This document shows positions 16,339 to 23,237 of a DNA stretch of 39,191 bases, one piece after another. The translations under genes and the position numbers were made by a program. The notes beneath the pieces were generated by a model. That model worked only from the letters and a program-made list of their open reading frames with translations, was not told where the DNA came from and ran no database searches. Each line of letters opens with the position of its first letter. The stretch's first letter is position 1. The stretch comes from PHET01 sp038202795. GTDB taxonomy: Bacteria; Actinomycetota; Coriobacteriia; Anaerosomatales; PHET01. The DNA is taken from contig JBBREQ010000011.1 of NCBI GenBank assembly GCA_038202795.1, positions 1-39,191 on the forward strand. The letters are read 5' to 3'.

Positions 16339-17724
16339 GTGTCCGGCTGTGAGCGTCTGGGGCCGTGGACCTACGATGAAGTGATCGGCGTCCTGCGCCG
16401 CGTGGCGAGATTCGGCGTCAACCCTTCGCTTGGCCCCATCACGGAGCTGTGCGAGGCGCTCGGTCGGCCTCAGGATGCTTTCTCGGTACTGCAGGTCACC
16501 GGCACCAACGGGAAGACCTCGACGGCGCGAATGATCGCGGGGCTCCTGAGTTCTCACGGACGCATGGTGGGGCTCTACACGAGTCCTGAGCTGGAACGCT
16601 ACCCCGAGCGCATCGAGGTCGACGGAGACGCCGCGAGCGACACGGAGTTCGCGCAGGCCGTGGGCGTCGCGATCGACACCGCTCGGGCGTTGTGGGGCGA
16701 GTCTGAACCCGGTGTGCCGGCCGGCGCCACCGAGTTCGAACTCCTGACGGCAGCCGCCCTGTGGCGATTTCGAGATGCCGGTGTCGACGTCGCCGTGCTC
16801 GAAGTGGGCATGGGGGGCAGGTGGGATGCAACGAGCGTGGCTCTGCCCGCCGTCGCGGTCATTACCGGGGTCGGTCTCGATCACACCCACATCTTGGGCG
16901 AAACCCGTGAAGCCATCGCTGCCGAGAAGGCCGCGATCATTCGGCCCGAGTCGCTGCCGATTCTCGGTCCGGGAACCGACGGAGTCGAGCATGTCTTTCT
17001 TGCGCGAGCCGTGAGCCTCCAGGCACACGCACGCGCGGTTCGTGAGAGTGAACAAGACTCGCCGGTCGCCGAAGACCTGACCGTGCGTTTTGGTGTTCGG
17101 CGCCGTCCTGATGCGCCGCACGGATGCACGCTGGTCGACGTGAGCGGGGTGTTAGGTGACTACCCGGGCTTGTCTTTGGTGGCGCCCGCATACCAGGCAG
17201 CGAACCTGGCCACCGCGGTCGCCGCCGCCGAGGCGTATCTTGGCCGTGCGCTCGATACGAGTCTGGTGCAGGCGGCGTTGGATGGACTCACTCTGCCGGG
17301 GCGATTCGAGCTTGTGCGCCGCGAACCGCCGATAGTGGTCGATGGTTCGCACAACCCTCAGGCGGCGGCCGTGCTTGCTGGCGCCGTAGCGGATGCGTGG
17401 CCAAATCGGGAGGTGCGACCCCTGATCTTGCTCGGTGTACTTGCCGACAAGGACGTCTCGGGCATCGTCGCCCAACTCGCGCCGGTTGCGGGCGCGTTCG
17501 CGGTGGCTACCCCGGACTCGCCACGGGCTCTCGATGCGACTCGGCTTGCCGAGGTGGTGCATGCCCTTACCGGTACGTGGCCCCTGGTCTTGGGTAGCGT
17601 TGCTCAAGCGGCGGTCGAGCTCGCTGACCCACCGCGGGCATTCGCGGGGTTGGTGATCAGCGGTTCGTTGATCACTGCGGGACAGGCCCGCGCCGCGCTG
17701 CGCGACGCTTCAGCAACGGCGTAA
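16339..17724 (+). CDS. folC: Dihydrofolate synthase / folylpolyglutamate synthase
   Basis: A 461-residue Mur-ligase-like enzyme that joins glutamate to dihydropteroate or folates using ATP. The P-loop is GTNGKTST (residues 55-62). Further marks are YTSPELERYPERI, EVGMGGRWDATS, the GVGLDHTHILGET motif and a C-terminal VVDGSHNPQAA followed by GVLADKD. It starts at GTG 12 nt after valS, so the two are probably cotranscribed. Whether it is bifunctional (as in E. coli) or only FPGS cannot be decided from sequence. Confidence 0.93.
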   Translation: MSGCERLGPWTYDEVIGVLRRVARFGVNPSLGPITELCEALGRPQDAFSVLQVTGTNGKTSTARMIAGLLSSHGRMVGLYTSPELERYPERIEVDGDAASDTEFAQAVGVAIDTARALWGESEPGVPAGATEFELLTAAALWRFRDAGVDVAVLEVGMGGRWDATSVALPAVAVITGVGLDHTHILGETREAIAAEKAAIIRPESLPILGPGTDGVEHVFLARAVSLQAHARAVRESEQDSPVAEDLTVRFGVRRRPDAPHGCTLVDVSGVLGDYPGLSLVAPAYQAANLATAVAAAEAYLGRALDTSLVQAALDGLTLPGRFELVRREPPIVVDGSHNPQAAAVLAGAVADAWPNREVRPLILLGVLADKDVSGIVAQLAPVAGAFAVATPDSPRALDATRLAEVVHALTGTWPLVLGSVAQAAVELADPPRAFAGLVISGSLITAGQARAALRDASATA

Positions 17725-17752
17725 TGGCGCCGCGCTGGCTGGCGACCTGTTC

Positions 17753-17761
17753 TGATAGAAT
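17753..17761 (+). promoter_or_regulatory. Extended -10 promoter before the zinc-ribbon membrane gene
   Basis: TG-A-TAGAAT (hexamer 17756-17761) lies in the 85-nt gap after folC. It shares the string CTGATAGAATCC with the valS promoter. Confidence 0.5.
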
Positions 17762-17809
17762 CCGTCCGAGCGTAATCGCGTGCCGCACGAGTATCTCGAA
17801 GGGGAGATG

Positions 17810-18244
17810 ATGGGCGAGCTTCTCGATCCTATTCTGAAGAGCCCGGAGTTTCTGCTGTCGCGGAACCTCTGTACGTTGTTCTTCATCGTGATCCACCTGG
17901 CCATCGTCTTCTGGACGTGGCGAGATGCAGACCGCCGCGGTGCCATGGGCTGGTTCTGGGGGTTGGCCGCTCTGGTGTTTCCTCTGGCCGGATGGATCGT
18001 CTATCTGGTGGTACGTCCCCCTGACTCGCTTGCGGATGCGCGCGAGCGCGACCTGGAGATTCGCGCCAAGGAAGCCTCGCTCGCGCGTGATTACCAGACC
18101 TGCCCGGCATGCTCCAAGCCGGTAGACAAGGATTTCTTGATCTGCCCGTACTGCATGAAGAAGCTGCGCAAGTCATGCGTTGAGTGCGGCAAGGCGCTGA
18201 AGCTCAACTGGAGCGTCTGTCCGTACTGCAAGACCAAGCAATAG
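17810..18244 (+). CDS. Membrane protein with C-terminal double zinc ribbon
   Basis: About 144 residues. Two hydrophobic segments come first (NLCTLFFIVIHLAIVFWTW, then MGWFWGLAALVFPLAGWIVY), joined by a short basic loop, an arrangement like the N-terminal PLDc_N-type membrane module. A charged helix follows (SLADARERDLEIRAKEASLA). The C-terminus has four CxxC pairs, CPAC, CPYC, CVEC and CPYC, typical of a double zinc ribbon facing the cytoplasm. Function is unknown. The start is uncertain: ATG 17807 or 17810 with AAGGGGAG upstream, or a GTG at 17780 without a site. Confidence 0.8.
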   Translation: MGELLDPILKSPEFLLSRNLCTLFFIVIHLAIVFWTWRDADRRGAMGWFWGLAALVFPLAGWIVYLVVRPPDSLADARERDLEIRAKEASLARDYQTCPACSKPVDKDFLICPYCMKKLRKSCVECGKALKLNWSVCPYCKTKQ

Positions 18245-18280
18245 GGAATCGTCTCTCACAGGAGGCGTTCACAACAACCG

Positions 18281-18306
18281 ACCGCCCCGCCTCACTGCGG
18301 GGCGGT
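18281..18306 (+). terminator. Strong hairpin in the thrS leader
   Basis: A perfect 10-bp GC stem, ACCGCCCCGC/GCGGGGCGGT, with loop CTCACT lies between the zinc-ribbon gene and thrS. No T tract follows, so it may terminate weakly, stabilise the thrS mRNA end or act as a regulatory hairpin. No T-box motif is present here. Confidence 0.45.
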
Positions 18307-18331
18307 TCGCGCTCGCAGGAGAGGTCTGAGA

Positions 18332-20245
18332 ATGGCTGAGATCGCGGTCAAGCTGCCCGACGGAACCGACAAGGCGCTGCCTGAGGGCTCCACAGTCTAC
18401 GACTTGGCCGCCACAATCGGCCCTCGGCTCGCGCAGGCTGCTCTTGCGGGCAAGATCGACGGCAGGCTGGTCGACGTCGGTACCACGCTGATCGATGGTT
18501 CCGCCGTCGAGATCGTCACAGATCGCTCCCCCGAGGCACTCGGCATCCTGCGCCACTCCACCGCCCACGTCATGGCCGAGGCCGTCAAAGACCTCTTTCC
18601 GCTAGCCAAGTTCGGCATCGGCCCCTCGATCGAGGACGGCTTCTACTACGACATGGAGATCGGCCGTAGCTTCAGTCCCGAGGACCTCGCGGCTATTGAG
18701 GAGCGCATGCGCCAGATTGTCGCGGAGGACAAGACGTTCAAGCGCACCGAACTCGACAGGCTCGAGGCGCTCGATGCGTTCGAGGAGCAGCCGTTCAAGC
18801 AGGAACTGATCAGCGAGCTTCCCGAAGGCGAAACCATCTCTACGTACACGCAGGGCGCGTTCACTGACCTGTGCCGGGGACCGCACGTGCCCTCGACCGC
18901 GCGCCTTGGTGCGTTCAAGCTGACCAAGATCGCCGGCGCGTATTGGCGCGGCAACTCGGACAATCCCATGTTGCAGCGCATATACGGGACCGTCTGGTTC
19001 AACCAGAAGGACCTCGATGCGTACCTGATGCGCATCGAGGAGGCCGAGAAGCGCGACCACCGCAAGCTGGGCAAGGAGCTCGATCTGTTCAGCTTCCACG
19101 AGGAGGCCGGTGCGGGCCTCCCGCTGTACCACCCCAAGGGTGCTCGGGTGCTGAGGCTGTTGCAGGAGTGGCTGCGTAGCGTGCTCTACGAGCGCGGCTA
19201 CGTTGAGGCCATTACACCCCACATCTACAAGGCTGACGTGTGGAAGATCTCGGGCCACTACGAGAACTACCGCGACAACATGTATTTCTTCGAGGTCGAC
19301 GAGGGAGATGGGCGGGTCAACGAATACGGGATCAAGCCGATGAACTGCCCCGGGCACCTCATGATCTATGGCGACTCGCTCAAGAGCTATCGTGACCTGC
19401 CGTTTCGTCTGTTCGAGTTCGGCACCGTCTACCGGCATGAGCTCTCAGGCGTGGTCCATGGGCTCATGCGTGCGCGGAGCTTCACCCAAGACGACGCGCA
19501 CATCTTCTGCATGCCCGAACAGGTCCACGACGAGGTCATGGGCATGCTCGAGCTGGTCGACTACGTCGTGGGTGTCTTCGGTTTCGAGTACTCGGCCGAG
19601 GTCTCGACCCGTCCCGAGAAGTCGATCGGTGACCAGGAATTCTGGGACATCTCGACCGACGCGCTAATCGAGGCGCTCAAGCAACGCGGTGTGCCGTTCG
19701 AGATCAACGAGGGCGACGGCGCGTTTTACGGTCCCAAGATCGACATCAAGCTCAAGGATGCCATTGGACGCACATGGCAGACGGCGACCATCCAGGTCGA
19801 CTTCAACATGCCGCAACGCTTCGGCCTGACCTACCGCACCGCTGATAACACCGAAGCGCAGCCCTACATGCTGCACCGCACGATCCTCGGTTCCATGGAG
19901 CGCTTCTTTGGCATCCTGATCGAGCACTATGGAGGTGCATTCCCCGTCTGGCTCGCGCCGGTTCAGGCATCGGTCATTCCCATCTCGGACCGGCATATCG
20001 AGCACTGCGAGGCGGTCGCCAAGCGCCTCAACGCCGCCGGAGTCCGCGCCGAGGTCGTCTCGGACAGCGAGCCGATGCGTGTCAAGATCGCCAAGGCGCA
20101 GCAGTCCAAGGTGCCCTACATGCTCGTCGTTGGTGACAAAGAGGTCGAGACAGACACCGTCGGTGTGCGCGAGCGCACGGAGGGCGACATCGGGGCCATG
20201 GGAGTACCTGAGTTCGCCGAGAAGGTGCTAGCCCAGCGTCCGTGA
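18332..20245 (+). CDS. thrS: Threonyl-tRNA synthetase
   Basis: A 637-residue class II synthetase charging tRNA-Thr. An N-terminal TGS domain (residues about 1-60, VKLPDGTDKALPEGSTVYDL) is followed by the editing/SAD domain (HSTAHVMAEAVKDLF; TDLCRGPHVPSTARLG). The catalytic core has zinc ligands in MNCPGHL, motif 2 in FRLFEFGTVYRHELSG, and ALGGGxE-like motif 3 as MLHRTILGSMERFFGILIE. A C-terminal anticodon-binding domain follows. The ATG is preceded by GGAGAGG. Length is normal. Confidence 0.97.
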   Translation: MAEIAVKLPDGTDKALPEGSTVYDLAATIGPRLAQAALAGKIDGRLVDVGTTLIDGSAVEIVTDRSPEALGILRHSTAHVMAEAVKDLFPLAKFGIGPSIEDGFYYDMEIGRSFSPEDLAAIEERMRQIVAEDKTFKRTELDRLEALDAFEEQPFKQELISELPEGETISTYTQGAFTDLCRGPHVPSTARLGAFKLTKIAGAYWRGNSDNPMLQRIYGTVWFNQKDLDAYLMRIEEAEKRDHRKLGKELDLFSFHEEAGAGLPLYHPKGARVLRLLQEWLRSVLYERGYVEAITPHIYKADVWKISGHYENYRDNMYFFEVDEGDGRVNEYGIKPMNCPGHLMIYGDSLKSYRDLPFRLFEFGTVYRHELSGVVHGLMRARSFTQDDAHIFCMPEQVHDEVMGMLELVDYVVGVFGFEYSAEVSTRPEKSIGDQEFWDISTDALIEALKQRGVPFEINEGDGAFYGPKIDIKLKDAIGRTWQTATIQVDFNMPQRFGLTYRTADNTEAQPYMLHRTILGSMERFFGILIEHYGGAFPVWLAPVQASVIPISDRHIEHCEAVAKRLNAAGVRAEVVSDSEPMRVKIAKAQQSKVPYMLVVGDKEVETDTVGVRERTEGDIGAMGVPEFAEKVLAQRP

Positions 20246-20301
20246 CTGCGGTCATGAGCTTGGAGCAGGGGGAGCGGGGGAGCTGGCCCGGAGCAGGTGA
20301 T

Positions 20302-20330
20302 TTGCGCACCGGAGGGCAGCTCGCTATACT
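20302..20330 (+). promoter_or_regulatory. Promoter of the infC-rpmI-rplT operon
   Basis: TTGCGC (20302-20307), a 17-nt spacer and TATACT (20325-20330) form the best -35/-10 pair in this part of the window. The predicted start near 20337 leaves a leader of about 240 nt. Confidence 0.7.
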
Positions 20331-20336
20331 TCGGCG

Positions 20337-20575
20337 GCTAACTGAATACTGCACAAGCGGGACCCCGCCTCCCACGAGGCGCGTACTGGTTCCCACCACC
20401 GCGGCGCCGACAGGGTTGCTGCTTGGTCGATGAGAGAGTCGAGGCCTGTCGCCCTAGCGCGACGGACTGCCTTAGCGGCTCGCGTACTCCCGTCGGCCTT
20501 GATGCCGCGGGAGTTTTCTGTTCTATCAGGGTGGCGCGCCGCCGCTCGGAGGATTGACATGGAGGTGAGCTGCCT
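20337..20575 (+). promoter_or_regulatory. infC operon 5' leader
   Basis: About 240 nt of untranslated, structured RNA between the predicted transcription start and infC. It contains several GC-rich complementary stretches and an attenuator-like hairpin near its end. In other bacteria this operon is autoregulated by L20 or IF3; which applies here cannot be told from sequence. No protein-coding frame resembling a known gene lies in it. Confidence 0.5.
20486..20520 (+). terminator. Attenuator-like terminator hairpin in the infC leader
   Basis: ACTCCCG pairs with CGGGAGT, and CGGC with GCCG inside it, around loop CTTGAT. The structure is followed by TTTCTGTTCT. It lies about 55 nt before infC and could end transcription unless relieved. 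Confidence 0.65.
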
Positions 20576-20600
20576 ATCAGCAGCACTGAGTACAGGCTGA
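20559..20600 (+). CDS. Candidate 13-codon leader ORF overlapping the infC start
   Basis: ATG at 20559 follows GGAGG (20548-20552) by 6 nt, an ideal ribosome-binding site. The frame encodes MEVSCLSAALSTG and stops at TGA 20598-20600. It covers the infC start region in a different frame. No homology is expected at this length; it could be a regulatory short ORF or a chance ATG. Confidence 0.35.
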   Translation: MEVSCLSAALSTG

Positions 20601-21154
20601 ACGACCGCATCCGCGCGTCGAGTTGCCGCTTGATCGGTTTCGATGGTAGTCAGCTTGGTATCTTCGCCATGAGTGATGCGCAGAGGATTGCTGATGAGCA
20701 GGGATTCGATCTCGTGGAGATCGCGCCCACGGCCGATCCCCCGGTCTGCAAGATCATGGACTTCGGCAAGTTCAAATACGAGCAGTCGATGAAAGAGAAG
20801 GCTGCACGCAAGAACCAGTCGAAGATCGATATCAAAGAGATGAAGTTCCGCCCCAAGGTCGACAAGCATGATTACGAGACCAAGAAGAAGCACATCCTGC
20901 GCTTCCTCGATGCGGGCGCAAAGGTGAAGGTCACGATCATGTTCCGAGGCCGAGAGATGGCACATCCGGAACTGGGACTGAACATCCTCGAGAGGCTGGC
21001 GGGCGAACTTGCCGAGCTGGCCATCATCGAGACTCAGCCCAAACTCGAGGGACGCAACATGCACATGCTGCTTGCGCCGCTCAAGAAGGCCCCCGAGAAG
21101 GCGGCCAAGTCCGACGAGCCCGAGGCCGCTGAAGTCGCGGCTGAGACTGAATAG
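20576..21154 (+). CDS. infC: Translation initiation factor IF-3, apparently starting at ATC
   Basis: A 192-residue IF3. The conserved N-terminus is STEYRLNDRIRASSCRLIGF, followed by FDLVEIAPTADPPVCKIMDFGKFKYEQ and a C-terminal domain with TIMFRGREMAHPELG. An acidic, alanine-rich tail extends it. Upstream in frame the next stop is TGA 20555, and no ATG, GTG or TTG occurs before the conserved residues; the first is TTG 20630, which would delete the first 18 residues. The perfect GGAGGTGA at 20561-20568 lies 7 nt before ATC 20576. IF3 genes are known for AUU/AUC starts used in IF3 self-control, so ATC is the best call; CTG 20570 is an alternative. Confidence 0.85.
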   Translation: MSSTEYRLNDRIRASSCRLIGFDGSQLGIFAMSDAQRIADEQGFDLVEIAPTADPPVCKIMDFGKFKYEQSMKEKAARKNQSKIDIKEMKFRPKVDKHDYETKKKHILRFLDAGAKVKVTIMFRGREMAHPELGLNILERLAGELAELAIIETQPKLEGRNMHMLLAPLKKAPEKAAKSDEPEAAEVAAETE

Positions 21155-21169
21155 GGAGGCACTGCGAGC

Positions 21170-21367
21170 ATGCCCAAGCAGAAGACTCACAAAGGCACCG
21201 CCAAGCGGTTCCGTTTGACCGGCACCGGCAAGGTAATGCGTGGCAAGGCGTTCAAGAGCCACATCCTTGAGAAGAAGTCACCCAAGCGCAAGCGCGGTTT
21301 TCGCCAGGAGACCGAAGTGTCCGCTGCAAACAGCAAGGTCATCTTGAAGAAACTCGGCCTCCAGTAG
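21170..21367 (+). CDS. rpmI: Large ribosomal subunit protein bL35
   Basis: A 65-residue basic protein that begins MPKQKTHKGTAKRFRLTGTGK and continues with the family's HILEKKSPKRKRG segment. It lies between infC and rplT in the standard order. AGGGAGG upstream serves as its ribosome-binding site. It is a structural protein of the 50S subunit. Confidence 0.97.
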   Translation: MPKQKTHKGTAKRFRLTGTGKVMRGKAFKSHILEKKSPKRKRGFRQETEVSAANSKVILKKLGLQ

Positions 21368-21409
21368 CCGCCGTCTTTTCCCTCGAAGTCAAGCAAGGAG
21401 TGATCGAGT

Positions 21410-21766
21410 ATGCCTCGCGTAAAGCGCGCAGTATCTGCGAAGAAGAAGCGCCGTACCGTTCTCGAGCGTGCCAAGGGCTATTACGGCGCGAAAAGTCGGA
21501 GCTACAAGGCGGCCAAGGAGCAGACACAGCACTCGCTGCAGTATGCCTACCGTGACCGCCGCAACAAGAAGCGCGAGATCCGCCGCCTGTGGATCACCCG
21601 CATCAACGCCGCCGCTCGTCTCAACGGCATGTCGTACTCGGTGTTCATGAACGGTCTGAAGAAGGCCGAGATCACCTTGGATCGTAAGGTGCTCTCTGAT
21701 ATCGCCATCACGGACGCCGCAGCGTTCACCAAGCTTGCCGAGCTCGCCAAGAAGGCACTCGCGTAG
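21410..21766 (+). CDS. rplT: Large ribosomal subunit protein bL20
   Basis: A 118-residue protein with the family signature MPRVKRAVSAKKKRRTVLER, AKGYYGAKSRSYKAAKEQ and LWITRINAAARLNGMSYS. It is required early in 50S assembly by binding 23S rRNA, and in several bacteria it represses its own operon by binding the leader. Such control is plausible here given the long infC leader, but this is inference. Confidence 0.97.
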   Translation: MPRVKRAVSAKKKRRTVLERAKGYYGAKSRSYKAAKEQTQHSLQYAYRDRRNKKREIRRLWITRINAAARLNGMSYSVFMNGLKKAEITLDRKVLSDIAITDAAAFTKLAELAKKALA

Positions 21767-21792
21767 AGCGGTCCAATACACGCGTACTCGAA

Positions 21793-21812
21793 GGCCCCGC
21801 AATCGCGGGGCC
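21793..21812 (+). terminator. Hairpin after rplT
   Basis: A perfect 8-bp GC stem, GGCCCCGC/GCGGGGCC, with loop AATC lies 27 nt after the rplT stop. No T tract follows, but it is well placed to end the operon. Confidence 0.6.
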
Positions 21813-21855
21813 GTCGTGCGTCCCGAGCGTTGTGCCGTGAGACATCCATCCCGGT

Positions 21856-21887
21856 GGTAAGCGCTCGGCAAGGGCTCGGTAAGCGCT
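21856..21887 (+). repeat. Direct repeat pair upstream of the TasA-like gene
   Basis: GGTAAGCGCT occurs exactly at 21856-21865 and 21878-21887. The start-to-start distance of 22 nt is about two helical turns, as in tandem operators. Function is unknown. Confidence 0.5.
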
Positions 21888-21895
21888 GTTCGCTA

Positions 21896-21934
21896 GGTTG
21901 GGCTAGGCCGGGCGGCGCCACCGGCCGACCAACC
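21896..21934. repeat. Two-part inverted repeat upstream of the TasA-like gene
   Basis: GGTTGG (21896-21901) pairs with CCAACC (21929-21934), and GGCCGG (21906-21911) with CCGGCC (21921-21926). This gives a 12-bp interrupted hairpin without a T tract. It may be a protein-binding site or a weak terminator. Confidence 0.5.
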
Positions 21935-21980
21935 AAGCGTACCGCTGCCCCCTCGGCGGTCATGAATCGAGGAGGACACG

Positions 21981-22466
21981 ATGATTAGGAAAGCGATCAC
22001 CACCATGTTGGGAGCGCTCCTTGCGCTCGGAGTCGGAGCAGCCGGAGCGTACTTCACCACGCAGGCGCAGATACCCGATTCGGTAATACGGGGCGGTACG
22101 GTGGCTGTCTCGACGGAGCCCACCAGCGCGCCGCTGAGTATCGACGCGTTGGCGCCGGGGGTGGTCACCGTTCGGCCGATGACCGTGATGAATTCGGGCA
22201 CCTTGCCGTGCGATGTGGTCATCACCTCATCCAAGAAGGCGGGAATCACGGAGTTCTACGAGGCTCTTGAGTGCCGCGTGACCTGCGGTGAGGCCCAGCT
22301 CTATGCGGGAAAGATGTCGGCTATGCGCACTGCAGCGTTGCGGCTGGCACCCGGGGCGCGCGGCGAGCTTCGCTTCGAGGTCGCGCTGCCCGCCGATGCG
22401 GGTAATGCGTTGGCCGACGACTACGTGAAGCTCTCGCTCTATATCGATGCGGAGCAGGTGCACTGA
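21981..22466 (+). CDS. TasA/CalY-like secreted protein with SipW-type signal peptide
   Basis: A 161-residue exported protein. A positively charged start (MIRK) precedes a hydrophobic stretch to about residue 23, then AYFTTQAQIPDSVIRGGTVA, which follows the pattern of signal peptides cut by SipW (a hydrophobic core, xxYFT, then a polar stretch and GTxxxS). The mature part has an N.GTLPCDV-like strand and an LAPGARGELRFEVALP strand, as in TasA/camelysin-family beta-sandwiches. Three cysteines occur at 77, 98 and 102. The next gene encodes the matching peptidase and starts on its stop codon. Whether it forms fibres is not known. GGAGGA precedes the ATG. Confidence 0.7.
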   Translation: MIRKAITTMLGALLALGVGAAGAYFTTQAQIPDSVIRGGTVAVSTEPTSAPLSIDALAPGVVTVRPMTVMNSGTLPCDVVITSSKKAGITEFYEALECRVTCGEAQLYAGKMSAMRTAALRLAPGARGELRFEVALPADAGNALADDYVKLSLYIDAEQVH

Positions 22467-22888
22467 TGCGTCGCTGGGCGAAGCGAGTAGCACCTGTGCT
22501 GCTCGCCTACGGGATTCTCGGCGTACTTGGCGTGGCGGCGCTGCACGGGTACGGGGTACTGTCGGTCTCCGGCGGATCCATGGCTCCGGCTTTGGTGCCG
22601 GGGGATGTTGTCGTTGTGTCGAAGAGCGCCCCGTTGCGTCGGGGGGATATCGCCTTGCTCCGACCGGGCACGGGTTTCGTGCTTCACCGCGTGACCCGCG
22701 TCGAACGCGATGGGAGCGTGTGGGCTCGGGGTGATGCGAACCCCGTTGCCGATCTGAACCCCACGTTGAGCCGCGACGTTCATGGTCGCGTGGTAAGGGT
22801 CCTGCCCTTTGGGGTTCTGCTCCATCGGTGGCGGGTCAGAGGGAGCTGCGATACACTACCTGCTCAATCGGATAGTGCACGGCTATGA
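22466..22888 (+). CDS. SipW-type (S26B) signal peptidase I
   Basis: A 140-residue membrane peptidase. One N-terminal transmembrane segment (about residues 8-30) precedes the catalytic serine in SGGSMAPALVPGD (Ser38). The general-base position is His74 in FVLHRVTRVE, where classical bacterial enzymes have lysine; a histidine marks the ER/archaeal/SipW type. The GDANPVAD box (Asp90, Asp96) is intact. It overlaps the TasA-like gene by one base, so the pair is an obvious enzyme-substrate module. The C-terminus runs up to the start of the pheST T-box leader. Confidence 0.85.
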   Translation: MRRWAKRVAPVLLAYGILGVLGVAALHGYGVLSVSGGSMAPALVPGDVVVVSKSAPLRRGDIALLRPGTGFVLHRVTRVERDGSVWARGDANPVADLNPTLSRDVHGRVVRVLPFGVLLHRWRVRGSCDTLPAQSDSARL

Positions 22889-22889
22889 C

Positions 22890-23208
22890 GGAGACTGCGC
22901 ACTCCAGACACGTCCGCCGACCAGGGAAGGGCCCCTGAGACTGGAAGGGCCGCACGGTCGGACGAGGAGGCGGTTCACTCCACCAGCCGCACGCTGAACG
23001 GGCACGCGTTTGGTGTCAGTAGGCGAGCCGGTACCCGCCGATATCGGGACGGCGTGGCCAGTGAGGTCGCGCGATTCGCGCCGTCGCACCGTGCGTCGAC
23101 GCAAGAAGTGGGCTCGCATGAAGCGCGAGCCAACCGAGGTGGTACCGCGGGAGCCATGCTCTCGTCCTTGGGTAGTCCAAGGGCGGGAGCATCGGCTCCC
23201 TTTCGTTT
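22890..23208 (+). promoter_or_regulatory. T-box riboswitch (tRNA-Phe-sensing leader) of pheST
   Basis: The T-box sequence AGGTGGTACCGCGG lies at 23137-23150. Its TGGT can pair with the uncharged tRNA-Phe 3' end. The antiterminator forms by AGG...CCT and GCGGGAGC with GCTCTCGT. The competing terminator is GGGAGCC-ATGCTCTCGTCCTTGG (from 23149) with CCAAGGGCGGGAGCAT-(C)-GGCTCCC (to 23200), followed by TTTCGTTT; the two share bases and exclude each other. At the base of stem I, GGAG (22890-22893) can pair with CTCC (22978-22981), placing a TTC specifier at 22974-22976, the Phe codon. A possible -10 is TACACT at 22852. A low tRNA charge would allow read-through into pheST. Confidence 0.9.
23149..23208 (+). 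terminator. T-box terminator of the pheST leader
   Basis: A stem of about 23 bp with G-U pairs and one bulged C has loop GTAGT and is followed by TTTCGTTT. It incorporates the 3' half of the antiterminator, so the two are mutually exclusive. Confidence 0.85.
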
Positions 23209-23237
23209 GGTGCTCTGAGCGAAAGGATCGTAGGCGC

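Noticed and set aside
13447..18331. T-box leaders for valS or thrS
   Set aside because: No TGGNACC sequence and no long leader with competing hairpins is found before either gene.
20630..21154. infC starting at TTG 20630
   Set aside because: This start would delete the first 18 residues, including the conserved RLNDRIR segment that follows STEY, and it has no ribosome-binding site.
23010..23237. N-terminal extension of PheS by 76 codons
   Set aside because: The extension is the T-box leader RNA read as protein. PheS homologs begin near MSVVEELKQQQ, and a ribosome-binding site precedes 23238.
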